Shown: positions 24,709-33,518 of the stretch, one piece after another | Layout: the number at the start of each line of letters is the position of its first letter | Numbering within the stretch: the first letter of the stretch is position 1 | Assembly (NCBI RefSeq): GCF_024204665.1 | Contig: NZ_CP100355.1 | Location: 3,577,451 to 3,641,450 of the forward strand | From: Natronosalvus rutilus | Lineage (GTDB): Archaea > Halobacteriota > Halobacteria > Halobacteriales > Natrialbaceae | DNA: 64,000 nucleotides | Direction: 5' to 3' | Notes under the pieces: generated by a model | The model's input: only the letters and a program-made list of their open reading frames with translations | Databases searched by the model: none | What the model was told of the DNA's origin: nothing | Translations under genes and position numbers: made by a program

Positions 24709-25479
24709 CTACTCGAGGAGCCGAAACCTGACGCGTTCCTCCCCGCTCCCGGCAGTTTCGCGGCCGGTGATCTCGAGCGTACCGAGGTCCGCGGTTGACT
24801 GGACGTGCGTGCCGGCGCACGCGACCCGGTCGAAGGGGTCGTCCGCGTCACCTATTTCGACGATCCGGATCTCCGTGATACTGTCGGGCAGGAGATCGAT
24901 TCGCGTACGTTCGAGGTCCAGTTCGGCTTCGGCGACGTCGCGCTCGAATTCGTACCAGCGAACGGGAAGGCCGTCGTGGATCAGGTCGTTGACGGCCGCC
25001 TCGATCGTCGCGAGGTCGTCGTCCTGGAAGCGCTCGTACGCGCAGTCGAGTCGGGCCCGGTCGGCGTAGAGCTGGTTGCCCGTCGTCGGCGCGTCGTAGG
25101 CCTCCAGCAGGTACGCCGAGAGGAGGTGCTGGGCCGTATGATAGCGCATATGTGCGTACCGTCGATCCCAGTCGAGTTCGCCGGTTACGGTCGTTCCGGG
25201 CTCGAGGACGTCCGCGATTGGCCCGTCCGTCGAATCTGTGCCCGCCTCGAGATCCAGGACGTGGTACACCGTATCGCGTTTCTGGACGTCAGCGACGGGC
25301 CACTCGAACGCCTCTCCGTCGGAATCGACGCGGAGGGTCCCCGTGTCCGCCGGCTGACCCCCACCTTCGGGGTAGAAGTGTGTTCGATCGAGGACGACGC
25401 GGCCGTCCTCGAGGATCCGCTCGACGGTGGCGTCGAACGTTCGGACGTTCGAGTCCTCGAGATACAGGAGGTCGGTCAT
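24709..25479 (-). CDS. Alanyl-tRNA editing protein (AlaX type)
   Basis: The 256-residue protein starts MTDLLYLEDSNVRTFDATVERI and has the AlaX/AlaRS editing domain: EGGGQPADTG at 38-47, then zinc ligands His114 and His118 (HTAQHLLSA) and Cys221 with His225 (CAGTH). Stand-alone AlaX hydrolyses mischarged Ser- or Gly-tRNA(Ala). Its length is that of the longer AlaX type with both domains. It lies near genes unrelated to translation. Confidence 0.92.
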   Translation of the reverse strand: MTDLLYLEDSNVRTFDATVERILEDGRVVLDRTHFYPEGGGQPADTGTLRVDSDGEAFEWPVADVQKRDTVYHVLDLEAGTDSTDGPIADVLEPGTTVTGELDWDRRYAHMRYHTAQHLLSAYLLEAYDAPTTGNQLYADRARLDCAYERFQDDDLATIEAAVNDLIHDGLPVRWYEFERDVAEAELDLERTRIDLLPDSITEIRIVEIGDADDPFDRVACAGTHVQSTADLGTLEITGRETAGSGEERVRFRLLE

Positions 25480-25624
25480 ACGCGAGCCCAGGGGCTCGAG
25501 GGAAATATAAGCTGGCGAGTGTCGTCGATCGTGACAAAACCCAACGTCTGTCCATCGCCCCGAACCAAAGGCTAAAGAGTGAATCACTCTAATGTTCGTG
25601 TAATGACTATCGTTCGTATATTGC

Positions 25625-25630
25625 GGAGGG
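25625..25630 (+). promoter_or_regulatory. Shine-Dalgarno before a GTG start
   Basis: GGAGGG seven bases before the GTG at 25638 decides that start. Most other genes here lack such a site, so this gene probably has a 5' leader. Confidence 0.7.
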
Positions 25631-25637
25631 ATCTATC

Positions 25638-26312
25638 GTGGGTGTCGAGATAACCGAGACCACGGTCACCGACGCCGAGTTCGAGGCCATGAAACAGTTC
25701 GTCTTCGAGTACCTCGCCGCTAGCGTCGAGAAAGAAGACGAAGGCGGCCGGATGCGGTGGTACCCCTGGCACTCCGCCGAGTACCGCCACAATCACATCC
25801 TCAACGTCGTCGATCTGGCGACCGAGATCGCTGAGAAGGAAGGGGCCGATGTCGACGTCACGCGCGTGGCCGCGCTGTTTCACGACGTCGCCAAACTCGA
25901 GACCGACCAGGAACTCCACGCCGAGGCCGGCGCTCGCGTCGCCCGCGAGTACCTCGAGGCCCAGAGCGAGTACCCGGAGTCGTTCATCGCCCAGGTCACT
26001 CGCGCCATCGAGTACCACTCCTACCAGGGCGACGTGACCGACCTCTCGATGGAGAGCCAGTGTGTGATCGAGGCCGACCTGCTCGACAAGATCGGCGCCA
26101 ACGGGACGGCGCTGATGTTGTTGCGCATGGGCTACGAGGCGCGGACGCACATGGACGCCGACGAGATGGTCGATCGGGTCCTCGAGCGCGGACTCGACGC
26201 CGCCTCGCGCGTCCGGAGCGACACCGCCGACGGAATCGCCCACCGTCGACTCAAGCGCGTGAAGTGGTTCCGCGAGTGGCTCGAAGACGAGATTGCGGCA
26301 CTGGGCGAGTAG
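25638..26312 (+). CDS. HD-domain phosphohydrolase
   Basis: The 224-residue protein starts at a GTG with a good ribosome site. It has the HD pattern: HNHILNVVDLA, then AALFHDVAKLE (the HD doublet), then EYHSYQG and EADLLDKIGA. This superfamily contains metal-dependent phosphohydrolases; the gene cannot be assigned to nucleotides, sugars or (p)ppGpp. The long helical C-terminus ends EWLEDEIAALGE. It is single in its operon. Confidence 0.87.
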   Translation: MGVEITETTVTDAEFEAMKQFVFEYLAASVEKEDEGGRMRWYPWHSAEYRHNHILNVVDLATEIAEKEGADVDVTRVAALFHDVAKLETDQELHAEAGARVAREYLEAQSEYPESFIAQVTRAIEYHSYQGDVTDLSMESQCVIEADLLDKIGANGTALMLLRMGYEARTHMDADEMVDRVLERGLDAASRVRSDTADGIAHRRLKRVKWFREWLEDEIAALGE

Positions 26313-26418
26313 CCTGCGCGTGTGTCTCGGCCTGTGATCGATATCGCGCGTCGCCAGCCGTGCGTCCCGACGACAGCGTGCGAACGGTAGCGATTTGGGG
26401 ATTCGGACCAGATTTCGA

Positions 26419-26985
26419 ATGATGACTGCAGTCACTCGAGGCCGCGTTCCCCACCTGACGGCCCTGCTCTCGCTCGTTTCCCTGGCGCTCGTGTTCGGCG
26501 CCGCTGGCGGCGTGATTCCACAGACGGCCGTTCCCAGGCCGCCCGCCTGGCTACTCGAGGCGATTCCCACGGTGAACGTCCTCCTGAGCCTGACCGCCAT
26601 CGTGACGATCACGACGGGGTGGCGCGCGATCAGACGCGGAAACGTCGACCGCCACCGCCTGCTGATGGCGACCTCGGCCGTGCTGTTCGCGACCTTTCTC
26701 GTCCTGTACCTGTACCGACTAGTCGTCCTCGGCGGTTCCCAGCCGTTTCCGGGTCCGGACGCGATCCGACTGTACGTCTATCTGCCCGTCCTGGCGATCC
26801 ACATCTTACTGGCGATCGTTTGCATTCCCCTGCTGTACTACGTCCTCTTGCTCGCCGCGAGTCACAGCGTGCCGGAGCTTCGGAAGACCGCTCACGCGCG
26901 AGTCGGGCGAATCGCCGCGGCACTCTGGCTCGTCTCGTTCAGCCTCGGCGTCGTCGTCTACGTGTTGTTGCACGTGATCTACTGA
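26419..26985 (+). CDS. DUF420 membrane protein
   Basis: The 188-residue protein has five membrane helices and the DUF420 pattern: LLEAIPTVNVLLSLTAIVTITTGWRAIRRGNVDRHRLLMATSAVLFATFLVLYLYR and ending SFSLGVVVYVLLHVIY, with conserved histidines His82 (VDRHRLLM) and in AIHILLAI. DUF420 (CtaM-like) members assist heme-copper oxidase assembly. The first codons (ATGATG at 26419) leave two nearly equal starts. The heme A/O synthase lies further downstream, not adjacent. Confidence 0.88.
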   Translation: MMTAVTRGRVPHLTALLSLVSLALVFGAAGGVIPQTAVPRPPAWLLEAIPTVNVLLSLTAIVTITTGWRAIRRGNVDRHRLLMATSAVLFATFLVLYLYRLVVLGGSQPFPGPDAIRLYVYLPVLAIHILLAIVCIPLLYYVLLLAASHSVPELRKTAHARVGRIAAALWLVSFSLGVVVYVLLHVIY

Positions 26986-27031
26986 CCGACGAACGAGCAC
27001 ACCAGATCGACTCGAGTGCAGAATCGCCCGT

Positions 27032-28543
27032 TCAGTCGTCCGCATCGACGGTCGCCTGCCCAATTTGCGGGCGAGTTACGTCGCGGTCGGTCGCTTCACC
27101 GTCGATGTCGTAGGGGTACTCGCCGGTGACACAGCCCAGACAAAGGTCGTCCCGGTCGGTCTCAAGCACCTCGGCGACGGCGTCTGGCGAGAGGTACGCG
27201 AGGCTGTCGGCACCGATCTCGTCGCCGATTTCGGGGATCGTCTTGTCCGAGGCGATGAGTTCCTTGCGGGTCGCCATGTTGATCCCCATGTAACAGGGGG
27301 CGACGATCGGCGGTGCACCGATGCGCATGTGGACCTCCGCCGCCCCGGAGTTCTTGAGGAGTTCGACGAGCTGGTTCGAAGTCGTCCCGCGGACGATGGA
27401 GTCGTCGATGAGGGTGACGGTCTTGCCCTCGACCGTCGAGGTGATCGGGTTGAGTTTGAGTCGCACGGCGCGCTCGCGCTCGTCCTGGGTCGGCATGATG
27501 AACGTCCGGCCGACGTAGCGGTTCTTCATCAGGCCCTCCGCGAACTCGACGCCGTCGTCGTCCTCCTCCCGGGGCTCTCCCTGGGCGGTCGTCTCGTCGG
27601 CGGCGTCGGCGTACCCCGAGGCGAACGCGCGCCCGGAGTCGGGAACCGGCATGACGACGTCGGTCTCGACGCCGCTTTCCTCCCAGAGTTTGCGCCCGAG
27701 TCTGCGACGGGCCTCGTAGACCAGCGTGCCGTCGATCTGTGAATCCGGGCGGGCGAAGTAGACGTGTTCGAAGAAACAGTGAGCGGTCGCCTCGGCCTCG
27801 ACGAGCTGGTAGGAGTCGAACCCGGAACCGTCCTCCTCGAGGACGACGAGTTCCCCGGGTCGAATGTCGCGGACGAACTCGCCGCCGAGGGTGTCGATCG
27901 CCGCGGATTCGGAGGCCAGCACGTAGCCGTCCTCGAGTTTGCCGAGACAGAGCGGCCGATTCCCCTGCGGATCGCGGACGCCCATCACGGTCTCGTCGTG
28001 CATGATCGTCAGCGAGTACGAGCCGTGAATCCGCTGCATCGTCCGCTTGACGGCCCGGATCAGGTCCTCCTCGAGCAGGTTGCGCGCGAGGTCGTGGGCG
28101 ATCACCTCCGTGTCGCCGTCGGAGGTGAAGGCGTGGCCGAGCGCGGCGAGGTCGTCTCGAATCTCGTCGGCGTTGACGAGGTTGCCGTTGTGGCTGAGTC
28201 CGAGCGAGCCCGATTTGAACGAGACCGAGAACGGTTGGGCGCAGGAGGTGTCGATGCTTCCGGCGGTGGGATAGCGAACGTGACCAATCCCGGCCGCGCC
28301 CGCGAGCGACTCGAGGTCGCCCTCGTCGAAGGCGTCGCCGACGAGTCCAAGTTCGACGTGGCTGTGTTGCTGGAAGCCGTCGTGGGTGACGATGCCGGCG
28401 GACTCCTGTCCGCGGTGCTGGAGCGCGTAGAGTCCGTAGTAGAGCGGCCGCGCGACGTCGCGGTCCGCGAGTGCAACGCCGACGACGCCGCACTTCTCGG
28501 TCATCCCTGTTCGCCGGGGTGTCTCGCCCCGCCCATCAGTCAT
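27032..28543 (-). CDS. purF: Amidophosphoribosyltransferase
   Basis: The enzyme makes 5-phosphoribosylamine from PRPP and glutamine, the first step of purine synthesis. From MTEKC the nucleophile cysteine follows; starts at 28504 (MTEK) and 28543 (13 residues longer, used here as the outer limit) are both possible. The glutaminase domain (YGLYALQHRGQESAGIV) and the PRPP motif VTLIDDSIVRGTTSNQLVELL are present. All four iron-sulfur cysteines of the Bacillus type can be matched (AHCFFEH, APCYMG and CLGC). A haloarchaeal acidic insertion (GEPREEDDDG) lies in the PRPP domain. Confidence 0.95.
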   Translation of the reverse strand: MTDGRGETPRRTGMTEKCGVVGVALADRDVARPLYYGLYALQHRGQESAGIVTHDGFQQHSHVELGLVGDAFDEGDLESLAGAAGIGHVRYPTAGSIDTSCAQPFSVSFKSGSLGLSHNGNLVNADEIRDDLAALGHAFTSDGDTEVIAHDLARNLLEEDLIRAVKRTMQRIHGSYSLTIMHDETVMGVRDPQGNRPLCLGKLEDGYVLASESAAIDTLGGEFVRDIRPGELVVLEEDGSGFDSYQLVEAEATAHCFFEHVYFARPDSQIDGTLVYEARRRLGRKLWEESGVETDVVMPVPDSGRAFASGYADAADETTAQGEPREEDDDGVEFAEGLMKNRYVGRTFIMPTQDERERAVRLKLNPITSTVEGKTVTLIDDSIVRGTTSNQLVELLKNSGAAEVHMRIGAPPIVAPCYMGINMATRKELIASDKTIPEIGDEIGADSLAYLSPDAVAEVLETDRDDLCLGCVTGEYPYDIDGEATDRDVTRPQIGQATVDADD

Positions 28544-28668
28544 GGCTGAACCTACCGGGCCAGGACGATAAAAATCCCCCGTGTTCGTGCTCGCATCCGT
28601 GATTTCGAGAGGGAGAATATGCGCGTCCGTGCATACATGCGCGTCGTCGTCGAGTTTCCGCGAGCCGA

Positions 28669-29154
28669 CTATAGCCCGAGCATCGCGCGTGCCGTCTCGC
28701 TCGCCCAGACGTCCGCCCGGTAGATGACGGCCGCGGCGATCAGCAGTTCGCCGGCCGTGACGAGAACGGTCACCAGGTCCGCCTGCCGGCTCGTGACGGC
28801 GACGCCGACGGGGAGACCGAACTCCCTCTTCCAGACCGGGTAGAACAGGGCGATACCGCGCTTGCTGCCGGCGACGTCGAGCACGTAGTGAGTCAGGATG
28901 CCGAGCCAGACCCACTCGAGGTTGCCGAAGTAGAACGGAAAGGCGGCGAACCCCACCAGGATGGGCAGGTTGTGCAGCGTCTTGCGGTGTCTCCCGAACG
29001 CCGTGTCCACGTCCGGGAACAGCGCCCCGAGTGTGACGGGCACGCCCACTTCGAGCACCGTCGCGAAGGTCGTCTCGTCCCCGGCTGGCTCGAGGAGGTA
29101 CGCCAGCCCGATTCCCAGGAGGGCGGCGTTGAGCACGTGTCCTTTCTTGTTCAT
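28669..29154 (-). CDS. Membrane metal-dependent hydrolase-like protein (YdjM/DUF457)
   Basis: The 161-residue protein has four membrane helices with conserved polar residues among them: NKKGHVLNAALLG, TLGALFPDVDTAFGRHRKTLHNLPILV (metal ligands HRKTLHN) and ILTHYVLDVAGSKRGIALFYP. These are the features of the YdjM/LexA-binding-hydrolase-like DUF457 family, predicted to be membrane-embedded metal hydrolases. The substrate is not known. Its start is in good agreement with the family (MNKKGH). A 232-base gap lies upstream, rich in A/T. Confidence 0.83.
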   Translation of the reverse strand: MNKKGHVLNAALLGIGLAYLLEPAGDETTFATVLEVGVPVTLGALFPDVDTAFGRHRKTLHNLPILVGFAAFPFYFGNLEWVWLGILTHYVLDVAGSKRGIALFYPVWKREFGLPVGVAVTSRQADLVTVLVTAGELLIAAAVIYRADVWASETARAMLGL

Positions 29155-29340
29155 CGACTCGGTCTGTGTAGCCGAGGGAGAAAAGCCTGTCTTCGTGACG
29201 GTCAGGGGGCCAGAACCGACCTCGTGGTCGGCCGGTCGCCAGACGGCTCGCTATGAGGTATGCCAGACGTTTTCTTCTCCGTTCAGGCGTTTTCGTCACC
29301 GTTCGCTCGAGGTACCACCCATATCGCCAGGCGATTCGCA

Positions 29341-29386
29341 TTTGGTATAGAAAATATACCGTATTAGTATCGAAAATATAGTGGAA
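29341..29386. promoter_or_regulatory. AT-rich hairpin and direct repeat between genes
   Basis: GGTATA-GAAAA-TATACC at 29344-29360 is a perfect 6-base hairpin; ATAGAAAATATA and ATCGAAAATATA repeat the same core around it. It follows the stop of the CinA-type gene (on the minus strand), where the T-rich strand could terminate transcription, and is about 200 bases upstream of the next gene. Confidence 0.5.
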
Positions 29387-30013
29387 TCACGAGGTCGATT
29401 CGAACTCGGAGTCGGATTCGGACTCGAGCACTGCCTGCAACCGCTCGAGAGCGGTTCGAACCGTCTGCATGCGAACGTCGTGGCGGTCGCCGTCGAACTG
29501 ATGTCGCGTCGCCATCGCGAACGAAGTTTCGGTCCCCCAGGGGCCAGCGTAGGCGACCCCGACGTAGACCGTCCCGACCGGCGTCTCCGCGGTCCCGCCG
29601 CTCGGACCGGCGACGCCCGTGATCGAGAGTCCCCACGTGGCGTCCGTGACGTCGCGCACCCCGCGAGCCATCTCGAGGGCGACGGGTTCGGAGACGGCCC
29701 CGTGTTCGTCCAGCGACTCACGGGAGACGCCGAGGTGGCGGCGCTTGGCGTCGTAGGCGTAGACGACGTGGCCGCTGTCGAAGTAGTCGCTCGAACCGGG
29801 AACCGCCGTGATCGCGCCCCCGAGGAGGCCCCCCGTGCAGGACTCGGCGACGGCGAGGGTGTCACCGCGCTCGCGGAGTCGTTCCCCCACCCCGGAAACG
29901 AGGTCGAGCGGCGCTTCGAACTGTACCGCTCCAGACGCCGAATCGGTGCGGGTGGCTGGATCCGTGGGTGACGATTCGGCAGGTCGGTCCGAATCGACGT
30001 TGGCGTTGCTCAT
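29387..30013 (-). CDS. CinA-type nicotinamide-nucleotide amidase domain protein
   Basis: The 208-residue protein has a disordered Ser/Asp-rich head (to about 35) and then the CinA C-terminal domain: [45 protein letters not shown] and [26 protein letters not shown]. Known stand-alone members (PncC) deamidate nicotinamide mononucleotide in NAD salvage. The N-terminal MoeA-like half of bacterial CinA is missing, as is normal for archaeal single-domain forms. The start ATG is at 30013. Confidence 0.9.
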   Translation of the reverse strand: MSNANVDSDRPAESSPTDPATRTDSASGAVQFEAPLDLVSGVGERLRERGDTLAVAESCTGGLLGGAITAVPGSSDYFDSGHVVYAYDAKRRHLGVSRESLDEHGAVSEPVALEMARGVRDVTDATWGLSITGVAGPSGGTAETPVGTVYVGVAYAGPWGTETSFAMATRHQFDGDRHDVRMQTVRTALERLQAVLESESDSEFESTS

Positions 30014-30124
30014 GTCTCCTCCGACGGGAGCCACCGCCGTGAATCGTGGGGTTGACGGACCGCTCTCAGCACGTAGTTCCGTCGAGAAGAAGACTGTTCA
30101 CACGAGATCGGCTTTCACTCCTCC

Positions 30125-30544
30125 TCAGACCGTGTCGCGATCCGTGTACGTCCAGCGGTTCTCGATCACGCCGTCTTCGTTTATGTCGTGGAAATCGGCG
30201 AAGCCGAACGAAACCGACTCGCCGTTCTGGACGCCCGAGAATCGGCCACGAACGGCTACCCGATTGCCGTCGTCGTCGTTACCATCGCCATCACCGCCAC
30301 CCTCACCGTCCACGATCACGGCCTCGAGGCTGTGCTCCCCATCCTCGAGCGGGCGGTCCCGCTCGTAGAACGCCCGAAGGTCCGCCCGGCCCTCGATCGG
30401 GTCCTGTCCGGGGCGTTCGTAGGTAATCGTCTCCGAGAAGAGTTCGAGCAGTCCCTCGACGTCGTCGGCGTCGACGCGGTCGTAGTAGCGTCGCACGAGC
30501 GCCTCGGGGTCAGTTCCGTCGGGCGTGTCATCCAGCGGAGGCAT
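30125..30544 (-). CDS. SnoaL-like/NTF2-fold small protein
   Basis: The 139-residue protein starts at 30544 (MPPLDDTPDGTDPEALVRRYYDRVDADDVEGLLELFSETITYERPG), the pattern of NTF2-like SnoaL proteins, with the strands GRADLRAFYERDRPLEDGEHSLEAVIVDG and the tail FADFHDINEDGVIENRWTYTDRDTV. A Gly/Asp stretch (GGGDGDGNDDDGN) is a haloarchaeal loop. The fold includes isomerases, dehydratases and stress proteins; the substrate is not predictable. It is divergent from the aminotransferase. Confidence 0.85.
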   Translation of the reverse strand: MPPLDDTPDGTDPEALVRRYYDRVDADDVEGLLELFSETITYERPGQDPIEGRADLRAFYERDRPLEDGEHSLEAVIVDGEGGGDGDGNDDDGNRVAVRGRFSGVQNGESVSFGFADFHDINEDGVIENRWTYTDRDTV

Positions 30545-30650
30545 GACACAACACACGCACTCGAAGGAAATGGTTCTAGGGCATCGGCCCGGCTGGTCGT
30601 CGGAACCGCGTGACGAAAGAATCACCATCTCCGACGGCGCACGAGCGCAC

Positions 30651-31751
30651 ATGGAGTACGAAACGCCCCTCTTCTTTCACGTCATGGGCTACGCCGCCGA
30701 GGCCGATCGGGACGTCATCGACATGGTCAGCGGCAACCCCGACTGGGAGCCGCCTGAAGCACTCAGGGACGGCCTTCACGAGTACGCCGACCTCGAGAGC
30801 GAGTACTTCCAGTACCCGCCCAGCGAGGGCCTTCGAAGCCTCCGCGAGGAGATCGCGACCCGCCGCGGCGTCGGCCTCGAGCAGGTCGTCGTCACGAACG
30901 GGGCTGGCGAGGCGAACTACCTGGCGATGGCCCGGGCGCTCGAGCGCGACGCGGGGTCCGAGGTGATCCTGACCGATCCCGTCTACTCGTACTACCCGGG
31001 CAAGACGACGATGCTCGGCGGCGAGCCCCGCTACGTCGAAGCGGCCGAGGACGGCCAACTCGAGCCCTCGGCGGTTCGCGAGGCGGCGAGCGAGGAGACG
31101 GCCGCCATCGTCGTCAACACCCCGAACAATCCCACCGGCGCGGTCTACCCCGAGTCCACGGTTCGCGAACTCGTCGCCATCGCCGAGGAGAACGACGCGA
31201 TCCTCGTCGCCGACGAGGTGTACGATCACTACGACCTCTCCGGAACGTTCTCGAGCGCGCTCGGGGTCGCCTCCGACCACCGGATCATCACCAACGCGTT
31301 CTCGAAGTCCCTGGCGATCACGGGCTTTCGCGTCGGCTACGCCATCTTCCCGCTCCATCTCGTCGACGATGCAAAGAGCCGCCACATGCTAGTGAACGTC
31401 GCCGGAAGTGCCCCGGCCCAGTACGCCGTCCTCCAGGCGCTCCGGGAGACCGGCCCGGAGTACTACGAGGCCAATCGCGAACTGCTCCGCGAGCGCGTCG
31501 ACACCTTCACCGCGGCGCTCGAGGCGGCCGGTGCCGAGTACACCCGCCCGGACGGTGCGTTCTACGTCCTGGCCAGGTTCGAGGGGTATCCGGGCACCCT
31601 GGCGAACGTCGAGCGCCTGATCGACGAGGCCGGCGTCGCCGGGATGCCAGGGGAGGCATTCGGCACAGCTCGCGAGGACTGGCTCCGGTTCGCGCTCGTG
31701 ACGCCGCGACTCGAGGAGGCGGCCGATCGGCTGGCCGAGTACTTCGGCTGA
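30651..31751 (+). CDS. Pyridoxal-phosphate aminotransferase, fold type I
   Basis: The 366-residue protein starts MEYETPLFFHVMGYAAEA (an upstream in-frame ATG at 30570 is possible). It contains the class I/II features: NTPNNPTGAVYPEST, VADEVYDHYD, the PLP lysine in NAFSKSLAITGFRVGY, and SGNPDWEPPEAL near the start. Known relatives are aspartate- or alanine-type aminotransferases of archaea; I cannot define the substrate. It is divergent from the NTF2-like gene. Confidence 0.92.
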   Translation: MEYETPLFFHVMGYAAEADRDVIDMVSGNPDWEPPEALRDGLHEYADLESEYFQYPPSEGLRSLREEIATRRGVGLEQVVVTNGAGEANYLAMARALERDAGSEVILTDPVYSYYPGKTTMLGGEPRYVEAAEDGQLEPSAVREAASEETAAIVVNTPNNPTGAVYPESTVRELVAIAEENDAILVADEVYDHYDLSGTFSSALGVASDHRIITNAFSKSLAITGFRVGYAIFPLHLVDDAKSRHMLVNVAGSAPAQYAVLQALRETGPEYYEANRELLRERVDTFTAALEAAGAEYTRPDGAFYVLARFEGYPGTLANVERLIDEAGVAGMPGEAFGTAREDWLRFALVTPRLEEAADRLAEYFG

Positions 31752-31765
31752 TCGCTGCTTATTTA

Positions 31766-31793
31766 CTATTCGCTACTCGCTACTCGCTACTCG
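31766..31793. repeat. 7-base tandem repeat after the aminotransferase
   Basis: CTATTCG once and CTACTCG three times in a row fill part of the 96-base gap before the next gene. It has no reading-frame meaning and could be a slippage tract. Confidence 0.8.
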
Positions 31794-31847
31794 ACTCGAG
31801 CGCTCGCAACCGACGAGTACTCGTGGCTTCGTCCGATAGCCTTGAGC

Positions 31848-33008
31848 ATGAGCGGACTCGATGTCGATCCCGTCGACGAGACCGACGCGGCCGGAGACGA
31901 GGACAACACGATCGAAGTGACACCGACGGAATCGGTCGACGACGGGGCCGACGAGGATGTGGACGCGAGCGCGGACACAGACCGACGGACCATCGACGTC
32001 GAGCCATCCGACGAACCCGTCGACGGCCCTGCATATGTCCTCTACGGCGGGAAAGGCGGCGTCGGCAAGACGACCATGGCCGCCGCAACGGCACTCGATA
32101 GCGCGAAACGCGGGACCGCGACGCTCGTCGTCTCGACCGACCCCGCCCACTCCCTCTCCGATACGTTCGAGACCGAGATTGGAACCCGACCCGAGCGCCT
32201 CCGCGAGGATATCCCACTGTTCGCCGCCGAGATCGACCCCGACGCGGCCTTAGAGGAGGGCCAGGCAGAATTTATGGCTGAGGGCGGTCCCGACGCGCTT
32301 GGCGGCCTCGGTCAGTTCATGGGTGAGGACACGCCGATGGACATGCTCTTCGGGGGAACGATGCCCGGCGCCGACGAGGCCGCCGCGATGCAGACCCTCC
32401 TCGAGTACCTCGACGACGATCGGTTCGACCGCGTAGTGGTCGACACCGCGCCCACTGGTCACACCCTCCGGTTGCTCCAGTTGCCGGAGATCATGGACAC
32501 CATGATGGGCCGGATCATCAGCTTCCGCCAGCGCGTCGGGAGCATGGTCGACGGGATCAAGGGAATGTTCGGCGGCGCCGGCGAGGCAGACGAAAACGAC
32601 CTCCAGGACCTCGAGATCCTCCGGGAGCGCATCGAACGTCTCCGGGCCGTACTCCAGGACCCCGAGCGAACCGACTTCCGGATCGTCATGGTCCCCGAGG
32701 AGATGAGCGTCCTCGAGTCGAAGCGCCTGCGTGCCCAGTTGAACGAGTTCGACATACCGGTCGGCACGGTCGTCGTCAATCGTGTGATGGAACCACTGGC
32801 TGAGATCACCGACGACGTCGAGGGCGAGTTTCTGCAGCCTGACCTCGACTCCTGCGCGTTCTGCCAGCGTCGCTGGGACGTCCAGCAGAACGCGCTGATG
32901 GAGGCCCAGGACCTCTTTCGCGCGACCGACGTGCGGCGAGTGCCACTGTTCGCCGAGGAGGTCAAGGGCGAGTCGATGCTCGAGGTCGTGGCGGCCTGTC
33001 TGCGGTGA
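31848..33008 (+). CDS. ArsA/Get3 family ATPase with CxxC
   Basis: The 386-residue protein has an acidic, probably disordered head (to about 60), then the Walker A GGKGGVGKTTMAAAT, switch motifs STDPAHSLSDTF and DTAPTGHTLRLLQLPE, and a CAFC pair (DLDSCAFCQRRW) near the C-terminus. A CxxC of this kind is the zinc-bridged dimer site of Get3/TRC40, which inserts tail-anchored proteins, rather than the cysteines of arsenite-ATPases. So a Get3-type role is favoured but not proven. TTG at 31842 would add two codons; ATG at 31848 is used. Confidence 0.92.
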   Translation: MSGLDVDPVDETDAAGDEDNTIEVTPTESVDDGADEDVDASADTDRRTIDVEPSDEPVDGPAYVLYGGKGGVGKTTMAAATALDSAKRGTATLVVSTDPAHSLSDTFETEIGTRPERLREDIPLFAAEIDPDAALEEGQAEFMAEGGPDALGGLGQFMGEDTPMDMLFGGTMPGADEAAAMQTLLEYLDDDRFDRVVVDTAPTGHTLRLLQLPEIMDTMMGRIISFRQRVGSMVDGIKGMFGGAGEADENDLQDLEILRERIERLRAVLQDPERTDFRIVMVPEEMSVLESKRLRAQLNEFDIPVGTVVVNRVMEPLAEITDDVEGEFLQPDLDSCAFCQRRWDVQQNALMEAQDLFRATDVRRVPLFAEEVKGESMLEVVAACLR

Positions 33009-33010
33009 GC

Positions 33011-33226
33011 TCAGGAAACGCCCAGGAGGACCAGTCCGAAGCCGACGAGCGTAATCACCACTCCCGACCCCTTCATCACGCGAATTCGGTCGTCCCTCGA
33101 GACGCCGGCCGAGGCTGCCGCCCCGACCCCGCGTTCGGCCTGTGCGTCGACCATTCGCGGCGCCATCTGAATCCCAACGACGCCGCTGACCACTAGCGCC
33201 ACGCCGACGATGGCGAGGACGTTCAT
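33011..33226 (-). CDS. Small two-helix membrane protein
   Basis: The 71-residue product starts MNVLAIVGVALVVSGVVGIQMAPRMVDAQAERGVGAAAS and has a second helix (GSGVVITLVGFGLVLLGVS). The convergent stop is two bases from the ArsA/Get3 gene end. Longer in-frame readings to 33397 are less likely because the extra part is basic and unlike haloarchaeal proteins. I do not recognise a named family. Its function is unknown. Confidence 0.65.
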   Translation of the reverse strand: MNVLAIVGVALVVSGVVGIQMAPRMVDAQAERGVGAAASAGVSRDDRIRVMKGSGVVITLVGFGLVLLGVS

Positions 33227-33427
33227 CAATGTCCGGCCTCCGTTCGGGGTGGTTCTCCGGTTGCTGCGGGTCTCGAGGGTCGAGGGATTCGTCGAGCGCG
33301 CATACGTGTCTCGATGGGGCATCTCGAGGGGCAAAGGCGCCCCGATATCGAGTACCGTTCGCCGAACGCACGGTCGTCGCGGTGGGTGGGCAGACACCCG
33401 AGTGACGAATCGGACGGCCGAGCGGAG

Positions 33428-33447
33428 GCACCCGCTTGAGCGGGTGC
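33428..33447. repeat. Perfect 8-base inverted repeat upstream of the heme synthase
   Basis: GCACCCGC and GCGGGTGC flank a four-base loop. It lies about 70 bases before the GTG start at 33519 and upstream of its TATA-like element, so it might be an operator or the end of the transcript from elsewhere; this is not established. Confidence 0.6.
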
Positions 33448-33481
33448 GAATGATGGACGGGCGGGCAGAAAAAGCGGGACC

Positions 33482-33489
33482 CCTAAATA
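33482..33489 (+). promoter_or_regulatory. TATA-like box for the heme synthase fusion
   Basis: CCTAAATA lies about 33 bases before the GTG start, a plausible TATA element for a short leader. Confidence 0.4.
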
Positions 33490-33518
33490 CGCGGAGACGA
33501 ACCCTCCTCTAGAGACTC

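Noticed and set aside
33227-33518. A 100-residue plus-strand frame between the small membrane gene and the heme synthase
   Set aside because: It is Arg-rich and overlaps the heme synthase promoter; the inverted repeat inside explains its pattern better.
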